Part shown: piece after piece, positions 44,817 through 55,616 of the stretch
Numbering within the stretch: the stretch's first letter is position 1
Layout of the letters: the number at the start of each line of letters is the position of its first letter
NCBI RefSeq assembly: GCF_003254525.1
Contig: NZ_QFYS01000001.1
Location: forward strand, 744,001-808,000
DNA from: Phenylobacterium kunshanense
GTDB taxonomy: Bacteria > Pseudomonadota > Alphaproteobacteria > Caulobacterales > Caulobacteraceae
Direction of reading: 5' to 3'
Length of the DNA stretch: 64,000 bases
Translations under genes and position numbers: made by a program
The notes under the pieces: model-generated
The model's input: the letters and a program-made list of their open reading frames with translations, nothing else
What the model was told of the DNA's origin: nothing
Database searches by the model: none

Positions 44817-45539
44817 ATGCTTGACCAGGGGTTAAATCCGGACGCCGAAGCGCTGTTCGGCCGCACCGACGGCGTTCCGGCCGCCTGGGCGGTCAGCCGC
44901 GCGCCGGTGGGCTATCCCGAAGCCGTGGCGGCCATGGAGGCCCGCGCCGCCGCCATCGCCGACGGGACGGCCGGCGAACTGGTCTGGCTGCTGGAGCATC
45001 CGCCCCTCTACACCGCGGGCGTCTCGGCCAGGTCGGACGACCTGCTGGAGCCAAATCGGTTCCCCGTGTTCGAAAGCGGGCGCGGGGGCCAGTTCACCTA
45101 TCACGGGCCGGGCCAGCGGGTGGCCTACGTCATGCTGGACCTCACGAAGCGCCGGCGGGACGTGCGCGCCTTCGTCAGCGCGCTGGAGGCGTGGGTCATC
45201 GACGCGCTCGACGCCTTTAATGTGAGGGGCGAGATTCGCGAGGGCCGGGTCGGCGTCTGGGTCGAGCGCCGCGCGCCGGGAGCGCCTGCGCGCGAGGACA
45301 AGATCGCGGCCATCGGCGTGAAGCTGCGCCGATGGGTCTCGTTCCACGGCATTTCCCTGAACGTGGAGCCCGACCTCTCGCATTTCAGCGGCATCGTCCC
45401 CTGCGGGATCACGGCGCACGGCGTGACCAGTCTGGTGGACCTTGGACTGCCGGTGACGATGGACGACGCCGACGCCGCCCTGAGATCCAGCTTCAGCCGT
45501 ATATTCGGCCCGGTCGAGGACGCCCGGCCACCGGTCTAG
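44817..45539 (+). CDS. lipB: Octanoyl-[acyl carrier protein]:protein octanoyltransferase LipB
   Basis: A 240-residue enzyme moving octanoate from ACP to lipoyl domains. [40 protein letters not shown], the catalytic lysine in [14 protein letters not shown] and the thioester-forming cysteine in [14 protein letters not shown] are all present. The ATG at 44817 is preferred, although an in-frame ATG at 44754 is possible. Its stop overlaps the end of the convergent DUF805 gene by 4 nt. Confidence 0.95.
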   Translation: MLDQGLNPDAEALFGRTDGVPAAWAVSRAPVGYPEAVAAMEARAAAIADGTAGELVWLLEHPPLYTAGVSARSDDLLEPNRFPVFESGRGGQFTYHGPGQRVAYVMLDLTKRRRDVRAFVSALEAWVIDALDAFNVRGEIREGRVGVWVERRAPGAPAREDKIAAIGVKLRRWVSFHGISLNVEPDLSHFSGIVPCGITAHGVTSLVDLGLPVTMDDADAALRSSFSRIFGPVEDARPPV

Positions 45540-45940
45540 CTGGCCGGCAGGGGGCCCACCGGATTGAGGCCATATCGATTGGCGCCCTGCTCGCCCGGCA
45601 TGACGGCCAGTTCCACAGCCGCCCAGACCAGGACCAGGAAGAACAGGAAGTCCAGGAAGCCGGCCGGGTGAGGCCATACGGCGACGATGGACACCAGGAT
45701 CAGCGCGGCCCACCAGCCCGAACGGCCGCGATCATGCAGCCGCTTCGAGAGGACGCAGGCGCCTGGGTAGAACAGCGCCGGATAGACGAGCCAGCCGGTG
45801 ATCCAGTGCAGCGTCGGCGTGACCGTGGCCTCGTAGAGGGCCGCCAGAAACAGGAGCACCGCCGCGGCCAGCAACGACGGCAGGCGCGGCGCCCTCCCCC
45901 CAGCCGACAGGAAGAGTTCGGCGAAGCCCATCTGGTTCAT
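45536..45940 (-). CDS. DUF805 integral membrane protein
   Basis: A 134-residue protein with about four hydrophobic segments and the DUF805-typical basic loop [16 protein letters not shown] between spans. No catalytic residues are apparent; related proteins are small inner-membrane proteins of unknown role. Located just downstream of pccA on the same strand, 23 nt after its stop, so a shared transcript is possible. Confidence 0.85.
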   Translation of the reverse strand: MNQMGFAELFLSAGGRAPRLPSLLAAAVLLFLAALYEATVTPTLHWITGWLVYPALFYPGACVLSKRLHDRGRSGWWAALILVSIVAVWPHPAGFLDFLFFLVLVWAAVELAVMPGEQGANRYGLNPVGPLPAS

Positions 45941-45963
45941 GCGGCCTCCGGCCGGTGAGTCTC

Positions 45964-47937
45964 TCAGGCGAACTCTACCAGAACCTCGTCGGCCGCGACG
46001 CTGTCGCCGGACTTCACGTTGACGGTCTTGATCACCCCGTCCCGCTCGGCCCGCAGGATGTTCTGCATCTTCATGGCCTCGAGCACCGCCACGATCTCGC
46101 CGGTCTTCACCTCCTGGCCCTGGGCCACGTCGATGGAGACCACGAGGCCCGGCATCGGCGACAGCACCATCTTGGAGGTGTCGGCGGCCTTCTTCGGCGG
46201 CAGCTTCTGGTGCAACTCGGCTGACCGCGGCGTGAGCACGAGCACGTGCAGCGTCGTGGCGCGGTGGCGGATGATGAAGCCCTCGGCCGCCGGCTTGACC
46301 GTCACGCTGAAGTCGACGCCGTCGTAGCGCCCGCGGAACACCGGCTGGCCCGGACGCCAGTCCACGTTCTCCAGACGGCCCGTGCGGCCGTCGCCCTCGA
46401 CGGTGAAGTCGCCGTTGCTGGCGGTGACCCGGACGGCGCGCTGGTTGTGGCCCGCCACCACGACCCAGTCGTCGCGCAGCAGGTCAGGCGCGGCACGGCG
46501 AGTCAGAACCCGGTGCATGGCCAGGGCCACCGCGCCCATGAGGTCGAGCTGGGCCTCGGTCGGCGGCAATCCCTGGAAGCCCTCGGGGAACTCGTCCTTG
46601 ATGTAGTTGGTCGAGATCTTGCCCGACCGGAACCGCGGCTGGTCCATAACGGCGGCCAGGAACGGGATGTTGTGGCCAAGACCCTCGATGTGGAAGTCCT
46701 CGAGCGCCCGTCCCATGGCGTCGATCGCCGCGTCCCGGGACTTACCCCATGTGGACAGCTTGGAGATCATGGGGTCGTAGAACATCGAGATCTCGTCGCC
46801 TTCCCGCACGCCCGCGTCGTTGCGGACGACGGCGGCCCCGACGGCCCCCTCCTCGGGCGGCGAATAGCGGACCAGGCGGCCGATCGACGGCAGGAACCCG
46901 CGGTACGGATCCTCGGCGTAGATCCGGCTTTCCATCGCCCAGCCGTTGATCTTCAGGTCCTTCTGGCCGAACGCCAGCGGCTCGCCCGCGGCCACGCGGA
47001 TCATCTGCTCGACGAGGTCGACGCCGGTGATCAGTTCGGTGACCGGATGCTCGACCTGCAGGCGGGTGTTCATCTCCAGGAAGAAGAAGCTGCGGTCCTG
47101 CCCGGCCACGAACTCCACGGTGCCGGCGCTGTCGTAGCCCACGGCCTGGGCCAGGGCGACGGCCTGCTCGCCCATGGCCTTGCGGGTCTTCTCGTCCAGC
47201 AGCGGGCTGGGGGCTTCCTCGATGACCTTCTGGTTCCGGCGCTGGATCGAGCACTCGCGCTCGAACAGGTGGACGACATTGCCGTGCTTGTCGCCCAGCA
47301 CCTGGATCTCGACGTGGCGCGGGCTCTCGATGAACTTCTCGATGAAGATCCGGTCGTCGCCGAAGCTGGACTTGGCTTCGGCGCGGACGGCGGGGAAGCC
47401 CTCCTCCACGTCCTTGCGCGTCCAGGCCACCCGGATGCCCTTGCCACCGCCGCCGGCGGAGGCCTTGATCATCACCGGATAGCCGATCTCCTCGGCGATC
47501 TTGATGGCGTGGGCGGTGTCGTCGATTTCGCCTACGTGGCCGGGCACGGTCGAGACGCCCGCCCTGGCGGCGAACTTCTTGGACTCGATCTTGTCGCCCA
47601 TGGCCTCGATGGCCTTAGGATTCGGGCCGATGAAGACGATGCCCTCGGCGGCCAGGCGCCGCGCGAAGCCGGCGTTTTCCGACAGGAAGCCGAAGCCCGG
47701 GTGGACCGCCTCTGCGCCGGTCTGGCGCACGGCGTCGACGATCTTGTCCGCGACGAGATAGCTCTCGGACGCAGGCGCGCCGCCGATGAACACGGCCTCG
47801 TCGGCCATCTCCACAGCCATCGAATCAGCGTCGGCCTCGGAGTAAACGACCACCGTCTTGATGCCCAGGCGGCGGCAGGTCTTGATGATGCGGACGGCGA
47901 TCTCGCCACGGTTGGCGATCAGGATCTTCGAGAACAT
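45964..47937 (-). CDS. pccA: Propionyl/acetyl-CoA carboxylase, biotin carboxylase/carrier subunit
   Basis: A 657-residue alpha subunit. The biotin-carboxylase part shows KILIANRGEIAVRIIKTCRR, the ATP-grasp loop KASAGGGGKGIRVA, RNQKVIEEAPSPLL and EMNTRLQVEHPVTE. A BT-type middle domain precedes the C-terminal biotin carrier with the biotinylation motif EAMKM. The partner beta subunit (pccB) lies about 2.4 kb upstream on the same strand, so the likely product is propionyl-CoA carboxylase, making methylmalonyl-CoA. The ATG at 47937 fits the family start. Confidence 0.93.
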   Translation of the reverse strand: MFSKILIANRGEIAVRIIKTCRRLGIKTVVVYSEADADSMAVEMADEAVFIGGAPASESYLVADKIVDAVRQTGAEAVHPGFGFLSENAGFARRLAAEGIVFIGPNPKAIEAMGDKIESKKFAARAGVSTVPGHVGEIDDTAHAIKIAEEIGYPVMIKASAGGGGKGIRVAWTRKDVEEGFPAVRAEAKSSFGDDRIFIEKFIESPRHVEIQVLGDKHGNVVHLFERECSIQRRNQKVIEEAPSPLLDEKTRKAMGEQAVALAQAVGYDSAGTVEFVAGQDRSFFFLEMNTRLQVEHPVTELITGVDLVEQMIRVAAGEPLAFGQKDLKINGWAMESRIYAEDPYRGFLPSIGRLVRYSPPEEGAVGAAVVRNDAGVREGDEISMFYDPMISKLSTWGKSRDAAIDAMGRALEDFHIEGLGHNIPFLAAVMDQPRFRSGKISTNYIKDEFPEGFQGLPPTEAQLDLMGAVALAMHRVLTRRAAPDLLRDDWVVVAGHNQRAVRVTASNGDFTVEGDGRTGRLENVDWRPGQPVFRGRYDGVDFSVTVKPAAEGFIIRHRATTLHVLVLTPRSAELHQKLPPKKAADTSKMVLSPMPGLVVSIDVAQGQEVKTGEIVAVLEAMKMQNILRAERDGVIKTVNVKSGDSVAADEVLVEFA

Positions 47938-48041
47938 GCGGGCCCTTGAGCTTCCGTCTCCAATACAGCGGGACGCGCCACGCGCACTTTGCATGGTATC
48001 GCGCCTTCCGCCCGGAGGTCGGCGACCTTAGATTGGCGGCC

Positions 48042-48519
<478 letters not shown>

Positions 48520-48530
<11 letters not shown>

Positions 48531-49038
48531 GTTTCACGCGGGCCGATTTGCGACGGGGTGCGCGCGCGGATGAGCGCGCGATGGCGCCCTTCGGCAGCGG
48601 GTGGTCCCCCTCGGACTCCATGAGGTGACCGAGCACCTGGAACAGGAAGGCCGTCGACCAGCCCAGCAGCAACATGCCGTTGATGCCCTCCAGGACGCCA
48701 AGGACACGCCATTCGTCGGGCAGGAACGCGCCCGCCTCGCCAAGGGTCGAATAGGCGCTGGTGGAGAAGTAGAGCGCCGCTTCCAGATCCGGGAGGATGC
48801 CCATGCCCAGGAAGAACAGGGCGTAAAGCCAGATCTCTGCTCCATGCACGACGAACAGGCCCAGCACGATCCCAAGCGGGACCAGCAACCGATCGACGTG
48901 CACCCAGGCGCTTAGAAATCGGCGCAGGTACAGGTCGGTCAGCCGCATCAGTCCTTCGAGGCCGATCAGGTGGATCACCACCGTGCCCGCGACGAGGCCG
49001 GTAGCGATGGCCAGCTCATGAGGAAGATTGCCGAGCAA
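48520..49038 (-). CDS. Ion-channel-like membrane protein
   Basis: A 172-residue protein with four hydrophobic segments. The C-terminal pair resembles a two-span K+ channel pore (ALYFSTSAYSTLGEAGAFLP, then LGVLEGINGMLLLGWSTAFL), but the selectivity filter is STLGE rather than TxGYG. A basic tail ends the protein. The start is a TTG at 49038 with GGGGAC upstream; no in-frame ATG fits. Possibly a small ion channel or an unrelated membrane protein. Confidence 0.65.
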
Positions 49039-49129
49039 AATTAGTCCCCGAGGTCGCGGTCAGCGCGATTCATCCGGAACAGCTTGAGCACGGCAAGTCA
49101 GCCAGCACGAGGCGCCTCGTCGCCGCAAG

Positions 49130-49160
49130 AGGCCCGCGACGCCGGGCGGCGCGCGGGCCT
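49130..49160 (-). terminator. Possible hairpin terminator after the BON protein gene
   Basis: AGGCCCGCG pairs with CGCGGGCCT across a 13-nt loop. It lies about 30 nt past the BON gene stop. No T-run follows on the minus strand, so the assignment is weak. Confidence 0.35.
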
Positions 49161-49191
49161 GCAGTACGCCTGAGCGTCGATGGTGGCGGTG

Positions 49192-50307
49192 TCAGGTCCG
49201 CCGGGTCGTGGACCGCGTAGCGCTATCGTCGGTGGACATGGTCCCATTGCCGCCCGCCTGGTGCAGCATCTGGGGCTTGTCGGCCTCGCCGTCGGTCACC
49301 TCCTTCAGAGGGTCGCTGCGGCGCATCTGGGCGTCCTGGACGCTGTCGCCGAAGCCCCGGCCGGCGCTCGTGAAGTAGCTGCCCTGCTGGATACGCAGGT
49401 TGTTCTGGACGTGGTTCACGCCCGAGATGTCCTCCACGATCCGTTCGGCCCGATGCTTGGCCTCGCGGTTCTCGACCGTGCCCGACAGGGTGATCTCGCC
49501 GCCCGACACCGACACATTGATATTCGAGGCGTCGAGCCAGGAGTCGTCCGTCAGGCGCTGGTGTGCGTCGTCGCTGATACGCTCGTCCGAACGCTTGTAG
49601 CCCTTGGGACCCATCCCACGATGGCCGCGCGCCTCATAGTAGCCGCGATCGTCGTCGTCCCGCGTCGCGCCCTCGAACCAGCTCTTCACCCGCTCGCCCG
49701 TGCGGCGGAAGAAGTCGCCGGCGTCCCGGGCGCGGTCCTCGAAGTCCCGCTCACGGGTGAACCGGCCGCCGTCGCCGTAGCCACGCTCGTCGTAGTCGTA
49801 GCCGCCTGTGCCGCCCGAGACGGGTCGGCGCATCTCGCGGGACCACCGCTGGTCGGCCTCGCGCGTGCCGAAGCGGCGGCCTTCGCCGTAGCTGCGGGAC
49901 ATCGAGCGATAATCCCGCTCGGCTTGGCCATAGTCCCGGTCCTCGAAGCGGGAATTCGACCTGTAGCCCGTGTCGTAGTCGCCACGGCGCATGGCGGGAG
50001 AGACTCCGCCATAGTCGCGATCCTGCCAGTCGCCCCGACCGGACTGGGGCCCATGCCGCCGCGGGCCATGGTCCGCCCCGCCAGCCAACCAGTCGTCATC
50101 CGGCCGCGCGGCGCCGTAGCGGCCCCGGGTGAATTCCGACTGCGGACGGTTATAGCCGACCCCGGTGTCGCGCTCGCCGAACACCCGGTCCTCGCGCCCG
50201 AACGACCGTTCCTCGGACCCCGACCACCGCTGGCGCTCGTCGTCCCGCCAGTCGTTCTCGGCCCGCCAGTCCCGGTCGCGCCATTCGTCGCTCCAACGAC
50301 CCGCCAT
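49192..50307 (-). CDS. BON-domain protein with low-complexity N-terminus (SWFGD-like)
   Basis: A 371-residue protein. Residues ~1-225 are unusual: rich in Arg, Asp, Gly, Tyr and Trp with RDYG-like units (RDYGGVSPAMRRGDYDTG). A SWFEGA-containing segment (VKSWFEGATRDDDDRG) follows, then GPKGYKRSDERISDD and a BON domain (DASNINVSVSGGEITLSGTV, then SGVNHVQNNLRIQ). There is no signal peptide. BON domains bind lipid or membrane surfaces in OsmY-type proteins; the N-terminus is probably disordered. An EcfG-like promoter lies 56 nt upstream, suggesting stress induction. Confidence 0.8.
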   Translation of the reverse strand: MAGRWSDEWRDRDWRAENDWRDDERQRWSGSEERSFGREDRVFGERDTGVGYNRPQSEFTRGRYGAARPDDDWLAGGADHGPRRHGPQSGRGDWQDRDYGGVSPAMRRGDYDTGYRSNSRFEDRDYGQAERDYRSMSRSYGEGRRFGTREADQRWSREMRRPVSGGTGGYDYDERGYGDGGRFTRERDFEDRARDAGDFFRRTGERVKSWFEGATRDDDDRGYYEARGHRGMGPKGYKRSDERISDDAHQRLTDDSWLDASNINVSVSGGEITLSGTVENREAKHRAERIVEDISGVNHVQNNLRIQQGSYFTSAGRGFGDSVQDAQMRRSDPLKEVTDGEADKPQMLHQAGGNGTMSTDDSATRSTTRRT

Positions 50308-50362
50308 GTCCGTTCTCCTTCGTTCTTGTGCTGATGGCGGGACGGACCCGCCTCAGCGGCAG

Positions 50363-50387
50363 AACAAAGGGCGGCGGCGCTGGTTCC
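50363..50387 (-). promoter_or_regulatory. EcfG-like promoter for the BON-domain gene
   Basis: On the minus strand GGAAC is followed after 16 nt by TGTT (one mismatch to CGTT). It starts 5 nt past the pccB stop on the same strand and 56 nt before the BON gene start, so the BON gene can be transcribed independently of pccB. Confidence 0.55.
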
Positions 50388-50391
50388 GACG

Positions 50392-51924
50392 TCAGAGCGG
50401 GATGTTGTCGTGCTTCTTCCAGGGGTTGGTGAGTTGCTTGCCCTTCAGGTTCTTCAGGGCGTTGGAGATCCGCCGGCGGGTGGAGTGCGGCATGATCACG
50501 TCGTCGATGTAACCGCGTGAGGCGGCCACGAAAGGATTGGCGAAGCGGGCCTTGTACTCGGCCTCGCGCGCCGCGATCGCCTCAGGGTCGCCGATCTCGC
50601 TGCGGAAGATGATCTCCACGGCGCCCTTGGAGCCCATCACCGCGATCTCCGCGCTGGGCCAGGCATAGTTCACGTCGCCCCGGATGTGCTTGGAGCTCAT
50701 CACGTCGTAGGCGCCGCCGTAGGCCTTGCGGGTGATCACCGTGATCTTCGGCACCGTGGCCTCGGCATAGGCGAACAGGAGCTTGGCGCCGTGGCGGATC
50801 AAGCCGCCCTGCTCCTGCTTGGTGCCCGGCATGAAGCCCGGCACGTCCACGAAGGTGACGAGGGGGATCTCGAAGGCGTCGCAGAAGCGCACGAAGCGGG
50901 CGCCCTTGCGGCTGGAGTCGATGTCGAGCACCCCGGCCAGGGTCTGCGGCTGGTTGGCGACGATGCCCACCGGCTGTCCGTCGATGCGGGCGAAGCCCAC
51001 GACGATGTTCTTGGCGAAGTCAGGACTGACCTCGAAGAAGTCGGCCTCGTCCACGACCTTCAGGATCAGCTCCTTCATGTCGTAGGGCTTGTTCGGGTTC
51101 GCGGGGACCAGGGTGTCGAGGCTCATCTCGACCCGCTTGGGATCGTCGTAGCTCTCGCGGACCGGCGGCTTCTCGCGGTTGTTCAGCGGCAGGAAGTCGA
51201 TCAGCCGGCGGACCTGGGTCAGGGCCTCCAGATCGTTCTCGAAGGCTCCGTCGGCGACGCCGGACTTCATGGCGTGGACGCGATAGCCGCCGAGGTCCTC
51301 GTGGCTGACGTCCTCGTGAGTGACCGTCTTCACCACGTCCGGGCCGGTCACGTACATGTAGGAGGTGTCCTTCACCATGAAGATGAAGTCCGTGATCGCC
51401 GGCGAGTAGACGTCGCCTCCGGCGCAGGGGCCCATGATCACGCTGATCTGGGGAATCACCCCCGAGGCCAGGGTGTTCTCGAGGAAGATGTCGGCGTAGC
51501 CGCCGAGGGCGGCGACGCCCTCCTGGATACGCGCGCCGCCGGCGTCGAACAGGCCGATGACCGGCGCGCCGACCTTTAACGCCTGGCGCTGGACCTTCAG
51601 GATCTTCTCGGCGTGGGCGCTCGAAAGCGAGCCGCCGAAGACCGTGAAATCCTTGGAGAACACGAAGACGACGCGGCCGTTGATGCGGCCCCAGCCGGTG
51701 ACGACGCCATCGCCGGGGATGCGCTGCTTGTCCATGCCGAACTCGCTGACGCGATGTTCGACGAACATGTCGAATTCCTCGAACGAGCCCTCGTCCAGCA
51801 ACAGGTCGATCCGTTCGCGGGCCGTCAGCTTGCCCTTGGCGTGCTGACTGGCGATGCGCTTCTCGCCCCCGCCCAGACGCGCCTCTTCGCGGCGCTTCTC
51901 GAGTTCTTCCAGGATGTGCTTCAC
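50392..51924 (-). CDS. pccB: Propionyl-CoA carboxylase beta (carboxyltransferase) subunit
   Basis: A 510-residue carboxyltransferase. [80 protein letters not shown] and [20 protein letters not shown] are the conserved crotonase-fold CoA- and biotin-site segments, all as in PccB rather than AccD. It ends [11 protein letters not shown] as PccB proteins do. It is separated from pccA by msrB, a channel-like gene and the BON gene. Confidence 0.95.
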   Translation of the reverse strand: MKHILEELEKRREEARLGGGEKRIASQHAKGKLTARERIDLLLDEGSFEEFDMFVEHRVSEFGMDKQRIPGDGVVTGWGRINGRVVFVFSKDFTVFGGSLSSAHAEKILKVQRQALKVGAPVIGLFDAGGARIQEGVAALGGYADIFLENTLASGVIPQISVIMGPCAGGDVYSPAITDFIFMVKDTSYMYVTGPDVVKTVTHEDVSHEDLGGYRVHAMKSGVADGAFENDLEALTQVRRLIDFLPLNNREKPPVRESYDDPKRVEMSLDTLVPANPNKPYDMKELILKVVDEADFFEVSPDFAKNIVVGFARIDGQPVGIVANQPQTLAGVLDIDSSRKGARFVRFCDAFEIPLVTFVDVPGFMPGTKQEQGGLIRHGAKLLFAYAEATVPKITVITRKAYGGAYDVMSSKHIRGDVNYAWPSAEIAVMGSKGAVEIIFRSEIGDPEAIAAREAEYKARFANPFVAASRGYIDDVIMPHSTRRRISNALKNLKGKQLTNPWKKHDNIPL

Positions 51925-52109
51925 GCGCGCAGGCCCTAACGTCGAAACGAAGCGGAAGCCGTAGAGCCGCCTGGGTTCGTAGGCAAGTTCACGCCGGGAG
52001 AGCCCCTCGCGTCCGGTCTGGTCTTGCCACCGGCCGCATTCGTCGTCCCGCCGCCCCGCTGGAGCGGGCTCGTGATAGCGCCCAGGCCGGATTCGTTCGG
52101 GAGCGGGAA

Positions 52110-53276
52110 GTGTTCACGAAAGCCAGGATGCTCGCCGTCGCAGCGCTAGGTCTCGCCGCAAGCCTGCCGGCTGCCGGCTTTGCGCAGGACGCTCGCACCT
52201 ATGTCGCGACGGGCGACGGCGGCCGGTATGTGAAGCTGATTGATCCCAAGACCCGGGTGGTCGGCTATGCCCCACCGGCGGTCCAGACCTTCCGCGGCCA
52301 CGTAGATCGGTTGCTTGGCCAACTCGACGCCATGCCGGAGGTGAACCGGCCGCCGTCCGGACTCTGCCATCAGCTCCAGTCCTGGATCGAGGTGTCGGGG
52401 GCGCCGGACGCCAGGGTGCTGGGCGGCGAGGTCGGGGTGATGCGGCCGCTGCAGTACCTGAACGGCCGCTGCATCAAGACCAACAACGGCCTCGTCATGA
52501 TCGGCCTGAACAGGACCTCGGACATCGCCGGCCGCAACGACGCCCTCGTGGCCGACGCGGAGGGCCGCGACGGCCGGCACTGGTTCGTGCTGACGCCCGA
52601 CGTGGAACGATCCGGCCGCCTTGTCCTGAAGCGGAACCAGCGCCTTGTGGTCGCCCTCACCCGCCCCGACGCGCCGCTGTTGGTTCCGGTGAGCGCGGAG
52701 CGCTACGTGACCGAACGCCTCCGCCAGCCAGCGGTCGAGACCGCCGCCCAGGCCGGATCGGAGGATCGCATCACCGAGGCCGACATCGAGCGCTGGCGCC
52801 GCGAGGAGCGGCCTCGTCGGGCGGCCGAGATGGAGGCGTCCCTGAAGGACGTGGCGGCCAGCCTGACGCCCCAGCAGCTCGCGGAGATCCGCGCGGCCAA
52901 CGCCCAGGGGCTGGAGCTGGCCGAGCAGACGCTACGCGACAGGCTGAGGCTCCAGGCCGAGGCCGACGCCCGCGGCCGCCCCCGCGACCCGCAGCTCGAC
53001 TACTGGCGGCGGGCGGCAGCGGAGGTGCGCGGCTCGAACCTCCCCGCCTGCCTCAAGTTGGCCGGCTACGTGGAGACGCTCGACCTGTCGGGCGCCTGCC
53101 CCTCGGGCCAGCAGGTGGTCGAGTTCAACCCGGCCTATTTCGATGTGGGCCGTCCCGGCGACCTGCAGCTTCTGACGCTGGTCACGCCGCTGCAGGCCGA
53201 CAGCGGGTCGGAGCCGTCGCGGCGGGCAATCTGGGAGGCCCTCGACGTGGAGCGCCTGGCCGCGCTCGTTCGATGA
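52110..53276 (+). CDS. Secreted/periplasmic hypothetical protein
   Basis: A 388-residue protein with a signal peptide (residues 1-25; [20 protein letters not shown]). The mature part has an N-terminal ~180-residue domain with two cysteines in [16 protein letters not shown] and [10 protein letters not shown], and a C-terminal helical segment ([20 protein letters not shown]) before a short cysteine-containing end. No enzyme motif is recognised. The start GTG at 52110 has GGGAGCGGGA upstream; ATG 52128 is possible. It may be Caulobacterales-specific. Confidence 0.65.
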   Translation: MFTKARMLAVAALGLAASLPAAGFAQDARTYVATGDGGRYVKLIDPKTRVVGYAPPAVQTFRGHVDRLLGQLDAMPEVNRPPSGLCHQLQSWIEVSGAPDARVLGGEVGVMRPLQYLNGRCIKTNNGLVMIGLNRTSDIAGRNDALVADAEGRDGRHWFVLTPDVERSGRLVLKRNQRLVVALTRPDAPLLVPVSAERYVTERLRQPAVETAAQAGSEDRITEADIERWRREERPRRAAEMEASLKDVAASLTPQQLAEIRAANAQGLELAEQTLRDRLRLQAEADARGRPRDPQLDYWRRAAAEVRGSNLPACLKLAGYVETLDLSGACPSGQQVVEFNPAYFDVGRPGDLQLLTLVTPLQADSGSEPSRRAIWEALDVERLAALVR

Positions 53277-53288
53277 CCCGGCGGTCGG

Positions 53289-54026
53289 TCAGGCCTGCAG
53301 CGCCCGGAACCAGCGTTCCAGCATGCGGGCCTCGCCGCGCAGGCGTTCGGCGCGCTCGGCCGCCTCGGCGTCGACGCCCCACTTCTCTTCCTGGAATGCC
53401 TCGTCCACACGCGACAGGTCATAGGCGTCCGCGCCGTTCAGCCAGCCACGGTGCAGTCCGATGCCGAGGACCGCGGAGCCGAACAGCGACGTCCCGAAGG
53501 CGAGACCGGCCAGGTTGAAGTCGTCGAGTTCCAGCGCGATCTCGCGCACCCGCGCCAGGGTTTCCGCCGGCTGTTCACGGTGGACGATCCCCACGCAGCG
53601 CTCGAACCGCAGTCCCTCGTCGGCCGCCGCCCGGGCCAGCAGCGGCCCCCAACTCGCCTCCTGGCGGGCCACGAGCGCCGCCGGGTCGTCCGCGAAGTAG
53701 CAGATCAGGTCCGAGCCGGCGTACTGGGCGATCTGGTCCGCGACGCCTTCCCGCGCGGCGGCGATGGTCTCGATCGCAGTGTTCGCCAGGCGCGTCGCGT
53801 GCATCCCGGCCATCTCGATGGTCTTTTCCTGGGCGTCCCATTCCTCGGCGACCTGCTCCGCCGCGGCCCGGGTCGGCAGGGCCAGCCGCTGGGCCTTGGG
53901 CGTGCGCAGAGTGCGGCCGTCGAGCAGGATGGAAAACCCTCCCCCGTCCGCCTCGCCGACGGTGACGGCCTTGTAGAAGCGCCTCGGCTTCTCGGCCGGC
54001 TCATGGAAGCCCTTGCGGAAACTCAA
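53289..54026 (-). CDS. ATP12-family F1-ATPase assembly chaperone
   Basis: A 245-residue protein of the ATP12 family, which in mitochondria and alphaproteobacteria binds the F1 alpha subunit before assembly. Features: RRFYKAVTVGEADGGGFSIL, LLDGRTLRTPKAQRLALPTR, VAEEWDAQEKTIEMAGMHAT and SDLICYFADDPAALVARQ. The family is characteristic of alphaproteobacteria and mitochondria. It is the last gene of a minus-strand run from crcB. Confidence 0.9.
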   Translation of the reverse strand: MSFRKGFHEPAEKPRRFYKAVTVGEADGGGFSILLDGRTLRTPKAQRLALPTRAAAEQVAEEWDAQEKTIEMAGMHATRLANTAIETIAAAREGVADQIAQYAGSDLICYFADDPAALVARQEASWGPLLARAAADEGLRFERCVGIVHREQPAETLARVREIALELDDFNLAGLAFGTSLFGSAVLGIGLHRGWLNGADAYDLSRVDEAFQEEKWGVDAEAAERAERLRGEARMLERWFRALQA

Positions 54027-54119
54027 CGTCGTTTCTCCCGGCGATGCTCTGCGGCTCGCGGCCTGGAATGGGGATGGATCGCACCGACCGCAAGGGACGG
54101 CGTCGAGCGGTCGCGCCCG

Positions 54120-55616
54120 CTACCTCGGCAGGATGTCGAACGCGATGGTCATTCGCCGCTCGTCGGTCGTGAAGGGCACGGTCCCATGCCACATGTACGA
54201 GGGGAACAGAACCAGCCGGCCTGGCTTCGGCCGCACGAAATGCTCCGCCGGCAGGGCCGGGACGGTCTGGAACGGCGGCTGGCCGAACCGGATCCAGCCC
54301 TGTTTCTCCTCGGTCTCCAGGGCGCCGTCGGGCGTCTCGACATAGAAGGCCGACGAGAGCCAGCCCTCGTTGTGGAAATGGTCCTTGTGGAACCCGCCCG
54401 GATTGAGCCGGACGGACCAGGCCCCCTCGATCCGGTAGTCGCCCGTGTTGCGGGCCCGGAGCGGATCGGTCCCCTGGCCGAGATGGGCCATGTGGGCCCG
54501 GATCGGCGTCTCGACCGCCTTGAAGAACGCCTGGATGGCCGGGTCGTCCGAACCGGTCAGGCGGTAGGTCGTCTGGCTGCCATGCCGAAGCGACTGGGTC
54601 GTCGGATGACGGCTGTAGCGATGGATCCGGTTCAGCGCCGTGGTCAGGTCGGCGAGGTAGGCGGCGAGGTCGGGCCAGCCCTGCGGCGTGTCGATGTCGT
54701 AGGGCCGCACCATGGCCTCGTAGTCATAGAGCTCGGCGTAGAGCGGATCGCCCAACGTCCTCGCCGCCGTGGCGGCCCAGCCCCAGAGCGACTGGCTGTC
54801 CGGCGCCATCTCCAGGCCCTTCCGGGCCTTGGCCAGGGCGATCTCAGGCTTTCCCGCCGCAAGGCTGACGATGGCGAGCTGATTCAGCACCGCAGGGCTG
54901 AAGGGCAGCACCCGTTCCGCCGCCAGGGCCAGACGCTCGGCCTCCTCCACCCTGCCGCTCTCCAATGCCGCCTGCGCCGCCGCAATCAGGACCGTCGGGT
55001 CCCCGGGCAGCCGCTCGGCAGCCGCGCCGAGGAGCTGAGCGGCCTTGCCCGGGTCGCCGGCGGCCTCGAACAGCTTCGCCTTGGCGATCAGGAGCGGCGC
55101 AGGCGCCCCGCCCGCGTGAGCACAGCGATCCAGCACCGCCTGGGCCGCGTTCAGGTCGCCGTGGCGCATCCAGACCGCCTCGGCGTACTCCCGCGCAAAC
55201 TCGGTTTGCTGCGGCGCTCGGCGCAACGCTTCCTGATAGGCGCGTTCGGCGCCCTCCAGGTCGCCGGCGGCCGTGCGGGCCCGCGCCAGGACGCTCCAGC
55301 TCAGCGCCCCGTCCAGCCCCAGCTTCAGGCCGTGCTCCATCGCCTGGACGGCCTCGGGTCCTCGGCCCAGGTCGCCGAGCGTGGCGGCGAGGTTGTGCCA
55401 GGCGACCCCGCTCGTCGGGTACCGCGTCACGGCCCGCCGATCGAAGGCGAGCGCCTCCTCACGTCGTCCCAGGCCCTTCAGCGCCGTCGAGTGCATGGCA
55501 AGCGCCCGGTGGCTGGGTTCCGCGGCTTCCGCCAGCGGGCGAGTGACGGCCAGCGCCTCTTCGGCGCGCCCCGCGTCGAGCAGGACCTTGGCGTGATCTA
55601 GCGGGTCGGTGGTCAC
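54120..55616 (-). CDS. TPR protein with C-terminal 2-oxoglutarate/Fe(II) oxygenase domain
   Basis: A 498-residue fusion. Residues ~1-300 contain several TPR-like helical pairs (SGVAWHNLAATLGDLGRGPE; GALSWSVLARARTAAGDLEG). Residues ~330-498 match the 2OG-Fe(II) oxygenase family of TPR-oxygenase proteins: WSVRLNPGGFHKDHFHNEGW has an HxD iron pair, and FPSYMWHGTVPF then RMTIAFDILPR give the distal His and 2OG Arg. The GTG start overlaps the stop of the upstream gene (GTGA). Likely a protein-modifying oxygenase. Confidence 0.82.
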   Translation of the reverse strand: MTTDPLDHAKVLLDAGRAEEALAVTRPLAEAAEPSHRALAMHSTALKGLGRREEALAFDRRAVTRYPTSGVAWHNLAATLGDLGRGPEAVQAMEHGLKLGLDGALSWSVLARARTAAGDLEGAERAYQEALRRAPQQTEFAREYAEAVWMRHGDLNAAQAVLDRCAHAGGAPAPLLIAKAKLFEAAGDPGKAAQLLGAAAERLPGDPTVLIAAAQAALESGRVEEAERLALAAERVLPFSPAVLNQLAIVSLAAGKPEIALAKARKGLEMAPDSQSLWGWAATAARTLGDPLYAELYDYEAMVRPYDIDTPQGWPDLAAYLADLTTALNRIHRYSRHPTTQSLRHGSQTTYRLTGSDDPAIQAFFKAVETPIRAHMAHLGQGTDPLRARNTGDYRIEGAWSVRLNPGGFHKDHFHNEGWLSSAFYVETPDGALETEEKQGWIRFGQPPFQTVPALPAEHFVRPKPGRLVLFPSYMWHGTVPFTTDERRMTIAFDILPR

